Shown here piece after piece: positions 1-10,910 of a DNA stretch of 64,000 bases; position 1 is the stretch's first letter, and each line of letters begins with the position of its first letter. The notes under the pieces are model-generated. The model saw only the letters and a list, made by a program, of their open reading frames with translations, was not told the DNA's origin and made no database searches. The translations under genes and the position numbers were made by a program. This DNA comes from Magicicada septendecula (taxonomy: Eukaryota; Arthropoda; Insecta; Hemiptera; Cicadidae): NCBI GenBank assembly GCA_034769895.1, contig CM068373.1, forward strand, positions 203,877,964 to 203,941,963. The letters are read 5' to 3'.

Positions 1-201
1 GCCGATTCAATGTGTCGGCCTAGCCAAGTAAACTCTGGATGCAGGAATATACAGAAACAGCTGGCCGGGCCAACTGAATTGCGTTGCTGCACAGCATTTG
101 TGTGCCAACAACAAACTACCGTAGCCGTGTGGCCGTACGTGACGTCAGCGGCGCTCGTTTTTAAAATTCTTATAATACACTGCCGAACCCAGTACGGCAC
201 A
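1..201 (-). repeat. 3' LTR of LTR-1 (partial)
   Basis: This matches 7936-8136 with only an A/C and an A/G difference. Its right end is ...GTACGGCACA, the start of the LTR on the minus strand. It is preceded, in element orientation, by the polypurine tract. The rest of this LTR, about 2 kb, lies outside the window. Confidence 0.93.
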
Positions 202-218
202 CCCTCACCCCAAAAGGG
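202..218 (-). other. Polypurine tract of LTR-1
   Basis: On the minus strand this reads CCCTTTTGGGGTGAGGG directly before TGTGCCG of the 3' LTR. The same tract with one change (TTTTGGGGTGGGGG) precedes the 3' LTR of element 2 at 38383. This is the expected primer position for plus-strand DNA synthesis. Confidence 0.8.
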
Positions 219-578
219 CAACATGGTTGACCCAAAACAAACCAGTCCTCAAGCACGGCGGCTGCGGGAAACCTGGGAAATCTCAGATTCTAAATCGCTC
301 TTGGTGAGTTCAGTAACACAGGAAAACGAAAAGCAGAAGGAAGAGGTGTAAGTCAGTGAATGTGTGTCTGAAGGAGAAGATGTAAGTGTGAGTCCTGCAT
401 GCTCGCCGGGCCCTGGTCCGCATGCAGATATAAGGGACAGAAAAGAACAGGAGAAAGAGAAGAATCGCTGGCGCCAGCTCTGAGTACTGACCACCAAGGC
501 CTCCCAAATCTAATGACTGAGATCCAGGAACCCAAATAGTATTCCCCCCTTCTATGGGACAAAACTGTCATCACTAAC
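219..578 (-). other. LTR-1 3' untranslated region
   Basis: This is the 360 bp between the pol stop and the polypurine tract. Short ORFs on both strands show no recognisable domain, and I see no envelope-like coding sequence here. Confidence 0.6.
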
Positions 579-3500
579 TCATGCCCTATGGCAAAACTTT
601 AGCTTGGAAATATGAGTGGTTACTCTTTCAACATCCCCACCGGGATCACCCAATTTCACTGTAACGGGCGACACAAACCGAAGAATGCGGTATGGTCCCG
701 ACCAACGATAACATAATTTAGCGGCCCTCCTATCTATGGCTGAGCTGATCGGATGGCTCTGGCAGTAGACCAAGTCGCCAATCTTAAATGGGTTCGGAGT
801 TCGCCCCTGATTGTAGCGACTACGGACGCGTTCGTGCGCACGAAGCAAATTCCTCCGGACCTCCCGCCATCTGTCCACAGTCGTGACCTTCGGATCGTTA
901 GGTAGAAGATCCTCAATGTGCCACAAATTGTCCAACGGCAAACTTGGCGAGAAACCAAACATGACTTCAAAGGGTACGGCCTTGTGACTCTCGTGTAGGG
1001 CCGTGTTAAATGCCAATTGCAACCACTTCAAATTGAGGTCCCAACAATCATGTTGTTCAGCATGGTAGGCGATGAGAGCTGAACGGAGATTCCGGTTAAA
1101 TCTCTCTGCGTGGGACGGTTGAGGGTAGTACGGGGAAGTGGTCACATGTTTGATGCCGTTAGCGAAACACATTCGCCGGAAATCTTTGGAAATGAACTGT
1201 GGTCCATTGTCAGAGACAATGGTGGACGGAAAACCGAAATGCTGAAAGACATGGGACTGTAGCATAAGGATGGTTGAGAGAGTGTTTGCCTGTCGTAAGG
1301 GCAGTAGCCAGACAAAATTGGAAAAAGCATCCACACAAACAAGTAGGTAAGCATTACCCGACTTGCTACGAGGGAAAGGTCCCACGTAGTCTATGAATAA
1401 CTTCTCCATTGGTTTGCTCGCCACATCAGATGACAATAGACCCAATTTAGTGTTTTGAGCAGGCTTACTCAAGCCACAGAGATGACATGCTTTCACACGA
1501 GCCGCGATGTCCCTGTCCATGCCCTTCCAGATGAAATGCCTCCTAATACTGGAAATGGTCTTCGAAATTCCCTTATGGCCACCTATTGGGGAATCATGAT
1601 AGTAACTGAAGACCATTGGCACGAGTTTGCTAGGCAGCACCACCTTCGGGGCACGTCCTTTTCGTTCTCGGCAACACAGGACGCCCTTGGACAAAAAATA
1701 TGGAACCTGCACGTTACCCTCTTTTAGGTGTTGGATGATAGGACCCAACTCTTCATCATTTAACTGATGGGGTAACACATCAGTAAAAGCCAAAGGAAAA
1801 TCCAGCAGAACGGAACAGGGTTGCTCAGAATTGGCTTCGCTGGGTTGCGAGAACATTCGTGACAAGGCGTCGGCAACAACATTTTGTGTTCCCCGGATGT
1901 GTTGCACTTTGAATTTAAAGGATGAGGTCTTGACCACCCAACGCCCTATTTTACCCAGCTGCCGGGGATGAGCGAGAAGCCAGGAGAGTGCCTGATTATC
2001 GGTCTCCAGGAGGAACTCAGCGTGTTCCAAGAAACGCCTGAACTTATCTAGAGCGTACACGACAGCAAGACACTCTAGTTCGTACACTGAAGACTTCCTT
2101 TCTTGTTGGGTCAAGGTTCGGGATATAAATGCCACCGGCTGCCTAGCATCATCGACTTCCTGGGACAGAACCGCCCCGAGCGCAACAGAACTCGCGTCCG
2201 TTTGCAAAATGAATTTTTTTGAAAAATCAGGCATCCTCAACACAGGGGGAGAGACGATCGTCTCCTTGAGGGTATCAAAGGCCCGCTGTTGCCTCTCTCC
2301 CCACACAAATTTGGTACCCTTCTTTCTGAGTTCGTTTAAAGGTACGGCAATCTCCGCGGCATTAGGGATAAATCTACGATAAAAATTGACCATGCCAACG
2401 AATCTGGCAACACCTTTCGCATCCCTAGGGGGAGGAAAATCTCGGATGCCTTGTGTCCTCTCCAGGTCGACCGTCACACCCCCATATGAAACGAGATGCC
2501 CCAAAAACGAAATACTCTTTTGTGCAAATTTGACTTTGTCTGGATTGATAGTGAGGCCAGCACTCCTCAATCGGCGCATCACCTCTCTCAGTTGACCCAG
2601 ATGCTCCTCGAACGTTTTGCTGTAGACTAAGAGGTCATCAAGATAATTGAAAATGAATTTAAATTTCACATCATGGAATACAGTGTCGAGTAGTCGCGTG
2701 AGGGTTTGAGCCCCCACGGCCAGACCCATGGGTACTCTAGTATATTGATAAAGATTCCATGGCACACAGAATGCCGTATAAGGGCGGCTTTCCTTAGACA
2801 GAGGAATCTGATGATAAGCGGCATTGAGGTCAAAGATGGTGAAGTACCTGGCCCCACTAAACCAATCGAAAGCGGAATGTAAATCGGGAAGAGGAACTGA
2901 ATCCACCTCAATATTAGCATTTAGTTTGCGATAGTCTATGACCATACGCTGTTTACCCCCAGGCTTGGGCACCAGAAATGCTGGACTTGCATAACTAGAG
3001 TTGGAAGGCTCAATGACCCCTTGTTTAAGCAACTCTTGAACCTTCTCTCTAAGAACATCCATCTTTGGAGAAGCGAATTTGTATGGGTGTGAACGTACTA
3101 CAGCGGAGTCCGTCAAACGGATTTTATACTCCAAAAGATGTGTGAGCCCCAAGTTGGGAGTTAATACAGTGGGGAACTGCTCACACAAATGATCCAAAGC
3201 ATGCTTCTGGGACGGAGTGAGATGGTCTCTTTCTGAATCGGGACACACAACCTCTTGGATACCTCCCTTGGCTCCCTGGTACCCAAGGAAAGGAATGACA
3301 ACCTCCCGATTGAATTTAAAATAACAGTGGTGCCCTTGTATGTCTAAAACGAGACCACTCTTGGAGATGAAATCGGCACCCACAATGCAGTCGACTCCCA
3401 GAGCCGGAGAAACCAAAAATCGGTTTCTCCCATGAAAAACACTCGATTTTAATACTTAGGGAAACCACCCGGGAGATGGGCAGAATTTCCCGCGATGCAG

Positions 3501-3797
3501 TCCAGCATACCACGGAAGACCGATCCGACCCTAATAGTAAGCCCTGTTGTTCAAGGTCCTCACATACTCTAGATGAAATAATGGATCGGGCTGATCCAGA
3601 GTCAACCAAGGCTCTGAGCTGACCCTTTTTCAACTCGATCGACAGGAAGGGGCATACTGAACTGTAGTTGGGGACAGTTCGCAGGACCTTAGAGCCAGAT
3701 GATCCGGGATTTACTACCCGCCTGGGGTTAAGTGAAACCGGAACCGAACGGCCTAACGGGGAAGACCACTCCCTACTTATCTTCCCCGAGAGCTTAC
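579..3797 (-). CDS. pol: Pro-Pol polyprotein of LTR-1 (protease frameshifted)
   Basis: Encodes protease, reverse transcriptase, RNase H and integrase. The protease begins in the -1 frame relative to gag, after the slippery site at 3798-3804, and shows the active-site DSG within ALVDSGSARSIIS. The later GADFI region and everything after it lie in another frame, so an indel near 3415-3430 splits the protease; the downstream frame is then open for about 945 codons. RT carries YLDDLLVYS. RNase H begins LQTDASSVALGAVL. Integrase shows an HHCC zinc-binding region (about residues 600-650 of the long frame), then catalytic D in LFIDYVGPF, D in IVSDNGPQF and E in HAERFNRNL. The C-terminus resembles the usual gypsy post-integrase segment (YRWSGPYRI). 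Known family function: cDNA synthesis and integration. The frameshift probably inactivates this copy, unless it is a sequencing error in the T run. Confidence 0.93.
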
Positions 3798-3804
3798 GTT
3801 TTTT
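3757..3804 (-). promoter_or_regulatory. -1 ribosomal frameshift signal at the gag-pro junction
   Basis: On the minus strand, gag reads TCA AAA AAC, so a canonical A_AAA_AAC heptamer lies in the zero frame (plus 3798-3804). Nine bases later comes a perfect 9 bp stem, CGGGGAAGA with TCTTCCCCG (plus 3780-3788 and 3757-3765), around a 14-base loop. The gag stop codon lies at the foot of that structure. A -1 slip leads straight into the open protease frame. Heptamer, spacer and stem fit the known retroviral pattern; activity is inferred. Confidence 0.8.
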
Positions 3805-5054
3805 GAAAAGTTACCATTTCGGGAAGTCCCTTGACGCCGTCTAGCATCGTGACAATAGCGCGCAACGTGACCGGATCTATGACACCTAGAACAGAATAAT
3901 TCTCTTACCTCACAGCTCTGAACCGGCGCAGGCCGAGGACCCCAAGACCCGGGCTGCCCGACTCGTCGCTCTAAATCAGGGCGATCTGAACGCCTCCTAG
4001 CCTCGTGGGCTCTAATATCGTCATTACCCCGTATAGTGGTTGACTCGGCGCACAGCCGGTCCAAATCAATAAAACTTTGGGGACGGACAGCGAATGTCAA
4101 ACGTGACCGTTCCTCCGGCGTCACGCCCTCCAAAATAGTGTGAATAACTTCAGACTCAGACAACCCCAGCCTCAGGATCCGGGCCGCGTCTTTAACACTG
4201 GATATGAAATGAGCAAGGGACTCTCCGCTTGCTTGAACTCTATAAAAATGTTTATGTCTTAACCGGTCGTGTAACCTTCCCGGTACGAAAGCGTCCAGGA
4301 CTTCCCGATGGAAATGGTCAATGCCACCGCCATCCCTAAGGGTACTTGTCACGCGCTCAGCCATAGATCCCCGACAGTACGGGTAAATGAGCTCAAGCAA
4401 AGTCCGCTCCGACAGCCCAGGGAAATCGGCCAACTGAAAAAATATGCGTAAGAATCTCAAAAGCGCCTCGGGATCCAGACCATCGACAACTGGGAGACGC
4501 TGAATGACATCCGACAGTGGGGTAGGGAGCTTGTGATAGCTCGCTGTAGCCATATCCGAAAAGGCAGAAACATGGACAGGGGGTTCCACCCTGGCTGCCG
4601 TCTCAACAGAAGATGAAGAAGAACCGGAATTCGTATCCACGTGGCGACGCTGGCCGAGAGAAAACTCCCGCAATGCCATCGCCACTTGCTCCCTAAGAGT
4701 GACAACATTTTTCTCTAATTCCGAGGTGGTAGCCTGTGATTCAGCATTCTGTAAACGGCATAGAACATGTTGTAAACGTTGGCGTACCCTCTGTCTAGCC
4801 GTAGAGGTGGGTGCCGCCGACTGCAGGCCTTCGGCCAAATCGCGCAGTTCTGAAAATTTTTCCGAGCACAGCTCCACCTCGGCTGTGACATCCGTAAGTA
4901 ATACTCTCCCACTCGGTGCCTCACCGGAGGCAAGAGCTTCGCGGAGTTGCTTCCTTAATGAAACAACAGTCTCCTGCGGCTTCCGTCCCCGGAACCGGAC
5001 CTCCCACTCGAGCTCATCTTTGACAAACAAGTCCACATTCAAAGAAATGGACAT
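3777..5054 (-). CDS. gag: Gag polyprotein of LTR-1
   Basis: About 425 codons from the ATG at 5054; a longer reading would need a non-ATG start at 5090. The N-terminus has the DELEWEVRFRG motif typical of arthropod gypsy gag proteins. A predicted helical region, rich in L, R and E, follows at about residues 60-130. A capsid-like core of roughly residues 190-330 contains IYPYCRGSMAERV and ARILRLGLSESEV. Near the C-terminus is one CCHC zinc knuckle, CSRCHRSGHVARYC (C-X2-C-X4-H-X4-C), in a basic tail, which would bind RNA. The ORF ends in SSRGR just after the slippery heptamer, so termination gives Gag and slippage gives Gag-Pro-Pol. The core aligns with the gag fragment of element 2 at 40863-42317. 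Confidence 0.9.
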   Translation of the reverse strand: MSISLNVDLFVKDELEWEVRFRGRKPQETVVSLRKQLREALASGEAPSGRVLLTDVTAEVELCSEKFSELRDLAEGLQSAAPTSTARQRVRQRLQHVLCRLQNAESQATTSELEKNVVTLREQVAMALREFSLGQRRHVDTNSGSSSSSVETAARVEPPVHVSAFSDMATASYHKLPTPLSDVIQRLPVVDGLDPEALLRFLRIFFQLADFPGLSERTLLELIYPYCRGSMAERVTSTLRDGGGIDHFHREVLDAFVPGRLHDRLRHKHFYRVQASGESLAHFISSVKDAARILRLGLSESEVIHTILEGVTPEERSRLTFAVRPQSFIDLDRLCAESTTIRGNDDIRAHEARRRSDRPDLERRVGQPGSWGPRPAPVQSCEVRELFCSRCHRSGHVARYCHDARRRQGTSRNGNFSKNVSSRGR

Positions 5055-5904
5055 GACCGCGCAATCCACACACACACCACGTAAAAGCAATAATTAAAGA
5101 GAACGACAGGAAGAACTTGATCATACAAGCGGCTCCAGAATGCTCTAGCGATACGACGAGATGGGTGTCATAAAAGCAGAGAAACAGCCATACAAAATGC
5201 CCAGAAGAGAACACGACACAAAACAACCAAACTAACTCACTACATACCATTCACCAAGTACACATAAAATTCGATATAATCGAAAATATAAACTATCACA
5301 TCCATGCCCTTGGTCGGACCATAACCGCATTCAAAATACATGGTACTGCAACGCATCGCCCTCAATAAACAATTACCATATAACGGGGTGCTATAAAACA
5401 CGTAGTCTAATCCAGGAGACAAATCACAATCAAAATCGACAAGTACTGACGGCCCTCATCACGTCCAGAATCTGGTTGAGCTCCAGGGTATGTGCAAGTA
5501 AAATCAATCAGCACACCTTTATTAAAAAAAAATCAATCACATTCCTATAACCCCTTTTTCAAAATTCATCTCACACTCAACATCACAAAATAATCACTTA
5601 AACACTAACACATATTAAATTATTTTAACTTCATCAACCCCTTATTCATTTTATAAAATGTGCTATTTTTTCCTGGTTATTCTTTCTATTAATTCGTTCC
5701 ACTACCATTAAGTTTTCTTGCAACACTTGGATTCTAATTAAAAATAATTTGAAATAATTTGCAAGTCCTAACACCAGCTGACATGTCTGTAGCCACACCA
5801 AGATTCATTTAAGGAAATAAATGTAAGTCCCCAGATTCTAAAATTTCTCAAGTTCAAAAGAAAAGAAAAAATAAGGCAGAAATAATACCTACCTAGAATC
5901 ATAA
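5055..5904 (-). other. LTR-1 5' leader
   Basis: About 850 bp of noncoding DNA between the primer site and the gag ATG, increasingly AT-rich towards 5900. I see no convincing ORF. It would hold packaging and dimerisation signals if the element follows the family pattern, but none could be identified by eye. Confidence 0.55.
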
Positions 5905-5924
5905 CCACGCTCTGATCTAACATT
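5905..5924 (-). other. Decayed initiator tRNA-Met primer binding site of LTR-1
   Basis: Plus strand CCACGCTCTG-AT-CTAACA corresponds to the intact site CCACGCTCTGCTACCA in element 2 (48210-48225), with a two-base insertion and one substitution. The complement begins TGGTAGCAGAG in the intact copy, which matches the 3' end of eukaryotic initiator tRNA-Met. The damage would hinder a further round of priming. Confidence 0.7.
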
Positions 5925-6248
5925 TGAAACCCCCCTTATATTTTTCTAAGTTTTTGTAAATTTTTTTTTTGAATCTTTGTTTTATTTAATTTTATTTATT
6001 TTTTTTTTTATTTAAGTTTTTTTTTGTAAAAGGGGAGAGACATCATTTTTAGAACTAGGTGAAAAACCTAGAGGAAGCAAAAGTGTGCAAGGCCCAAATA
6101 CAATTACAGACATGTCCCCCCAGGTGAATGACAGGACTTGCAAATGAAAAAGAAAGTCTTTTAACCAACAAGCGTGTGCTTTATTAAACCTGTAAGAAGT
6201 TACATAAATGACAAGTTCTTGATTGTGTGAGCACACCATTAAAGGCAG

Positions 6249-6296
<48 letters not shown>

Positions 6297-8136
6297 CAAT
6301 TAATTCCTAATGTCACAAAGTAAGTGAATTTGATACTAACGTAATTGCAAAATTTCTGCCTGATTATGTATGAGTCAAAGTTAGTAATAATCTCATTCAT
6401 AAAAGCAATACTAATCCATAAGTGTTGTATAGTATCAAATAGGCTAGCCTGTTGTCTCAGTAAGCACATTTATGGTTTTTCTCTTTTTTAAATCCATTAC
6501 ATATTCCCCCAGCAAAATATAGTAAAATTACACACACAAACACATATACGACATGAATAACAAAACATCCCTCATTTCAGCACTAACTTCCTCATAAACC
6601 CATTCCAACTACAGTAAATGAATGCACCCTAATATGTATAGATATGTACAAATATCAATGACAGCGTAAACTGAATATCTCAGCTCCTAAGCATAGATTT
6701 GCCTTGGTAGTTCACACCAGAGAATGTAAGTGACCGCCCCGAGACTCAACCAGCTAAACGACCCTGACTTTAATCATTAAGCGCTAAGTATGTGTGTGAA
6801 AGAAAATAGTTTCTCATTTAAAGCATCAGACAGCCCCCGTTACGTGATTAAAACTCAGCCATGACCAGATGACATGATAGCACAAGATAATTAACTCCCT
6901 AATGGTCTTAATTAGATGAAAAGTTAGATCTTACAGCAAACTGCGGATGTGTGTGTATGTGTGTAATTTCTTACACATTATACAGTTATAAGATACTTCA
7001 TTAGGTGTACTGCGGTAATGTTCACACATGCAATAACATAATTGAACATGAGAGTTAGTGCTAGAGTATAACGGTCAGAACTTCACGAGTGAGCTTCTGG
7101 CGGCTTCTGTGCATTCACCATGTTGTAGAGAGAGAAATAGATAATCAGAATTTTCCCACCTGGATAGTCCGGTGTACTTAGTCCGTATAGGCGCGGATCA
7201 GTGATGTCACAGTCGTGTCACAAGTCCCGGGTGCAGCTTAGCGTTGGAAGAGTCCTAAGTTGTCCTCGACTGACGGCATCGTGGCTATAAGATTGTCTCT
7301 GCCATTAGGGTGGACAGATGTACGTCCACCCGACACCCATCTCGCCCTTGTTCGAGCACCTGGACATACAATAGGTTGTAGAGGGTGTCATAAAGAAAAT
7401 ACGCCACATAGGCCGTCCACATTAACTTCCAACACTAACTTTACACATCAACAGCACACACACATCGCCACTAATTCATATTAAACAGTATTAAGCTCCT
7501 CAGCTGTGACTTATTTCACTTATGTCCCAACTACCTTTTAAGTATTTCGTTGAAATATGACAATTAATTAATTACGTATTTCATAACTGTTAATAACACC
7601 AAACACAGCTGAGTGCGAGATGCATTAGTATTTTCTTTATTGAAGTCAATTTAGCCCACAACATTTACACTCATATCAATTTAATTTTGTAATTGCGTTA
7701 ACGCACACATCGAAAACTGCTCTACACACACACACACACACAAGTATAATTTATAATAGAGGCTGAAAAGTAAAAATATATTTGGGGTTAGAATATTTTC
7801 AGAACCCGCTGACTTGTACATACCTGGAGCTACACTTTATCTAGCCAACCATAGTGATAGCCGAGGAAGTCCAGAACAAACGGTAGCCGCCAGTCGAGAG
7901 CAGATGACCAGGTTGGAGGACAGAACAGAAATGAGGCCGATTCAATGTGTCGGCCTAGCCAAGTAAACTCTGGATGCAGGAATATACAGAAACAGCTGGC
8001 CGGGCCAACTGAATTGCGTTGCTGCACAGCATTTGTGTGCCAACAACAACCTACCGTAGCCGTGTGGCCGTGCGTGACGTCAGCGGCGCTCGTTTTTAAA
8101 ATTCTTATAATACACTGCCGAACCCAGTACGGCACA
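5925..8136 (-). repeat. 5' LTR of LTR-1, about 2.21 kb
   Basis: Bounded by TG (5925) and CA (8136) on the plus strand; in element orientation it starts TGTGCCGTACTGG. Its right 201 bp are repeated at 1-201. It includes a (TA)n tract around 6251-6292, several short CA tracts, and a conserved stem-loop at 6055-6071 (CTAGGT, GAAAA loop, ACCTAG). Beyond these I see no coding signal over its length. LTRs above 2 kb are long for gypsy elements. Confidence 0.85.
6055..6071 (-). ncRNA. Conserved LTR stem-loop (LTR-1)
   Basis: A perfect six-pair stem CTAGGT/ACCTAG with a five-base loop. The same structure is CTAGGC/GCCTAG in element 2 and in the LTR at 9425, so a C-G pair has become T-A by changes on both sides. 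It lies near the LTR 3' end, expected to be in the transcribed R/U5 part. Confidence 0.6.
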
Positions 8137-9533
8137 ATATATATATTCTAAATTTTAAAATCAGTTTAATTCTTATTGTATAGAAATTTCTGGGGTAGGT
8201 AGGTGCATTTTCCACACGTTTCATCCTGAATGGGTGCATGTTCATACAGTATGAGCTTGTTGTTGAGACAAGTTAAAAGATGCATCAACTGGCAATTAAC
8301 ATGTCGGTCTCTGGGCCAAAAGTATTTTTCATAGGGTTATAATATTACGCCATATTTCTATTTTCATTACTTGGCAATGTTTCAGTATATATAAATTCTT
8401 TAAATTATTTATGATAACTGGGGGGTGTTCATTGTTTTAAATATTTTTTATTTGTCACAGTAATAGAGCCCAGTGGGGCAGAATTGTATAACAGCATTAG
8501 GCACTTAGCCAGAATTTTGAAAGTTATTATATCCTGGGGACTACTGAAGGCTTAAGCATTATCTAATACACGTGATGTATGATCACCCAAGTAAATTGTT
8601 ATCCTAACTGGGATATTTATAAAAGCAGTAATAATTTATCTACATCATGGGGGTAATATTATAAAAAAAGGCATGGCCAGAGATCCTTATATATTGTATT
8701 GTATGGTATTGTGTAATGTATTTGTATTGTGGAACATGTGCTGTTCTGTATATTTGTGTATGCATTTTGGGGGTTATATGTATTGTACATTTAGTGTATT
8801 TTTGGTGGGGACTTTAGATATAGGGTGTTTGTCTTTTTATAAAAGAAAGTTGATACATGGAATTATGTATATATATCCTTTTCATTTTTTATAACAGGTA
8901 TTCTATCTCAATTAATCATTGCTGATCATTTCTTTAAGAAAATAATTTATTTTATTTAACTTTAATAACAAGTATATGAATTGTCACCCTTTAAAATTTA
9001 TTTAATTTGTTTGAGTTATTATTATTATAATTAATATTATCAAGGAATCTATACCATTTAGCTCCATTAAGTTCAATGGAGCATTCTAAAGAGAAAATAT
9101 AAAATAAATTCTATATATTATTAATATTTTAATGGAAACCTTATTTCAAGTATAGTCATGGTTTTAAATTTCAATTCATTTGTAAAGAGAGATAGCAAAT
9201 TATTTTTTTGGGGTTAATAAATATTTTCAGGTGACCTTGTTGAGAGAGTATACTTTATTTAATTGACCATTTAAGGGAATTATAGATTATGACTGTTGGG
9301 TTTATTTATTTTATTATTAATGTGTTTACTGAGATAGAATAATAAAAGGGATTTGTTAATTGTTTAATTCATGAGTTTTCATTGCAAGTCCCGTCTCACT
9401 GGATCCAGCGCATTTTTGGCTTCTCTAGGCTTTAGCCTAGTTCTAATTAACTTGTGGCCCCTCTTTACAAAAAAAAAAAAAATCAAAAAAAAATAATCTT
9501 TTTTTTTACTGCTTAAGTTAAAGAGGGGTTACA
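8137..9533 (+). repeat. Older LTR (copy A), plus strand, interrupted by LTR-1
   Basis: From its first base this segment aligns, with clear divergence, to the LTR at 29391-31324 (for example GAAATTTCTGGGGTAG, ACATGTCGGTCTCTGGGCC, TGCAAGTCCCGTCTCACTGG). The homology in the other copy continues further left, so LTR-1 appears to have inserted inside this LTR. It ends GAGGGGTTACA, as element 2's LTR does. No tRNA-Met primer site follows it, so it may be a solo or decayed LTR. No coding sequence seen. Confidence 0.7.
9425..9528 (+). ncRNA. Two-stem RNA-like structure at the 3' end of LTR copy A
   Basis: First stem: CTAGGC, TTTA loop, GCCTAG (9425-9440). Second stem: CCCCTCTTTA (9458-9467) pairs perfectly with TAAAGAGGGG (9519-9528), enclosing A- and T-rich tracts that could also pair. 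The second strand is the LTR terminus next to the primer site position. Equivalents occur in LTR-1, element 2 and copy B. Confidence 0.55.
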
Positions 9534-9699
9534 AGGTCATCCAGGTGCAGCCGCAGTCACCGAACTAGGGGGTAAGTTACCCATGATTGTAATAAGGATT
9601 TAAGGGGGTTGTTGGCGCCATATCCTAGCTAATCCTCTTAGGTTTTTAGGCAATGAGAGTTTTTCTGTTTCGACAGAAAACCTCTCATTGGAGGGGTAT
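9534..9699. other. Short segment with an 18 bp hairpin
   Basis: Noncoding DNA between two LTR remnants. 9651-9690 is an 18-pair stem (CAATGAGAG... with ...CTCTCATTG) closed by a TTCG tetraloop, with one G/T exception. A TGGCGCC sequence at 9613 resembles a primer site but has no clear LTR end before it. GGAGGGGTAT just before 9700 looks like a polypurine tract. Confidence 0.5.
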
Positions 9700-10910
9700 T
9701 GTAACGGGACAAACTCCCGTAAACGGGGATTTATTATATTCATTAATAATTGTAAAAAGTAGTCGCAACTCAAGCTGAACAACGTTTTGATCACAAACGC
9801 TTGACATTTTTTGAATACCTTGTAGTCAGTGCGGTACCAAGCCGTGCGAGGCACAAAAGCAATTAAGAGTCTGGGAATGCAAGTTATCAGAAGGGTGCGC
9901 ATTTGTGCGTACGAGCGCACGTGTGTGCCGCCTTTTGCAACGTAAAATTCGACATGTGCTCAGGGGACGAGAAAGGTTATGGGAAAAAATATATAGACTC
10001 GAACCCAAAATGCACCACGCGGTAAAGGCGAGACCTTTTTCGCTAATAGAATGAACCAATCAAATCTACAATGAGACCTGCTTCCTGTGGAGAAACAAGG
10101 CAGGTGAACGCCGAGAGAGGTGTTAGCCATTTTTTGGGACACGGCAGTCGGCATTCAACTTCAGAGCCGCGCGGGTGTGTTAACGCGCGGTTCTCTATAT
10201 CAGTGCTTGAGCAAAATTTTAAAGTCGGCCGACAAATAAAAAGTGAATTGACGTAAAACAGAAATAAAAAATGTGAACCAAAATAATTTACATCAAAGAG
10301 CTAAACAGTGAATTTCGAACCTAAAGTGAACAAAAGCGAATAAACGGTAGTGTTGCAACCACGTGAAGACGGCCACAGCAGTAATGCGCAAAACAGGAAA
10401 GTAACTATTTTAAATCTAATCAAACGAGAATTAAAGAACGAGCTCTATTAATAAAAAGGGGAAATTTAAACAATATAATGGTTGGGTGTGCGTGTGAGAA
10501 TGTAAAAATATTAAAAGTACTTTACTGGTTGGTCAAGAATAGCTTTATAGTAATTAAACATTTATAATGTTATTATTAATTAAGCCATTGTAATCTCATA
10601 TTTATAATTTTGATGTTGTACAAAGGGAATAGAGAAAAGAAAGTGCAGAGTTTGAGGAGTTGAAAGTAATGTTAGTAAAAGGGAAGTAAGTTTTTTTGAA
10701 TAAATTAACATTGATTTAATCAACACAACAATGTGTTAGAATAACTAATTTCACCGTTAACCTTCTCCTATATTTCAGTGTCCACACAAATTTGTCTCAC
10801 GATACTGGGAATCTTCTGATTAAGGGGAGTTAGATTGCTTTGAAATTATTAAAGGGTTAAGGAACGGGAAGAGTACTAAAGTTTTACATATTTTAACTTA
10901 AGAAATATGT
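9700..10910 (+). repeat. Possible LTR remnant with tRNA-Arg-like primer site
   Basis: Starts TGTAACGGGACAAAC after a purine-rich stretch, contains a TATA-like AATATATAGACTC near 9989, and several GTGAA-type leader repeats (10240-10340). It is followed at 10911 by TGGCGACCTTGAAC, which resembles the tRNA-Arg primer site of mdg1/412-type gypsy elements. The right end lacks a clear CA and no partner LTR was found, so the boundary is uncertain. Confidence 0.35.

Larger units (their letters stand above)
1..8136 (-). mobile_element. Ty3/gypsy LTR retrotransposon (LTR-1), 3' LTR cut by window edge
   Basis: Positions 1-201 and 7936-8136 are direct copies, differing at two sites I could see, and are parts of the two LTRs. 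Reading the minus strand, the LTR starts TGTGCCG and ends GGTTTCA. The order is 5' LTR (5925-8136), decayed initiator tRNA-Met primer site, leader, gag, -1 frameshift signal, protease, RT, RNase H, integrase, polypurine tract, 3' LTR. This domain order is that of Ty3/gypsy elements. No env-like ORF lies between pol and the 3' LTR. The long open pol and similar LTR ends suggest a fairly recent insertion, although the protease has one frameshift and the primer site is damaged. Confidence 0.93.

Noticed and set aside
219..578. Envelope gene (errantivirus-like) after pol
   Set aside because: Only 360 bp are available and no signal peptide, fusion or membrane segment is visible.
1142..2920. Several 69-90 codon ORFs on both strands within pol
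   Set aside because: Overlap the long pol frame with clear RT, RNase H and integrase motifs.
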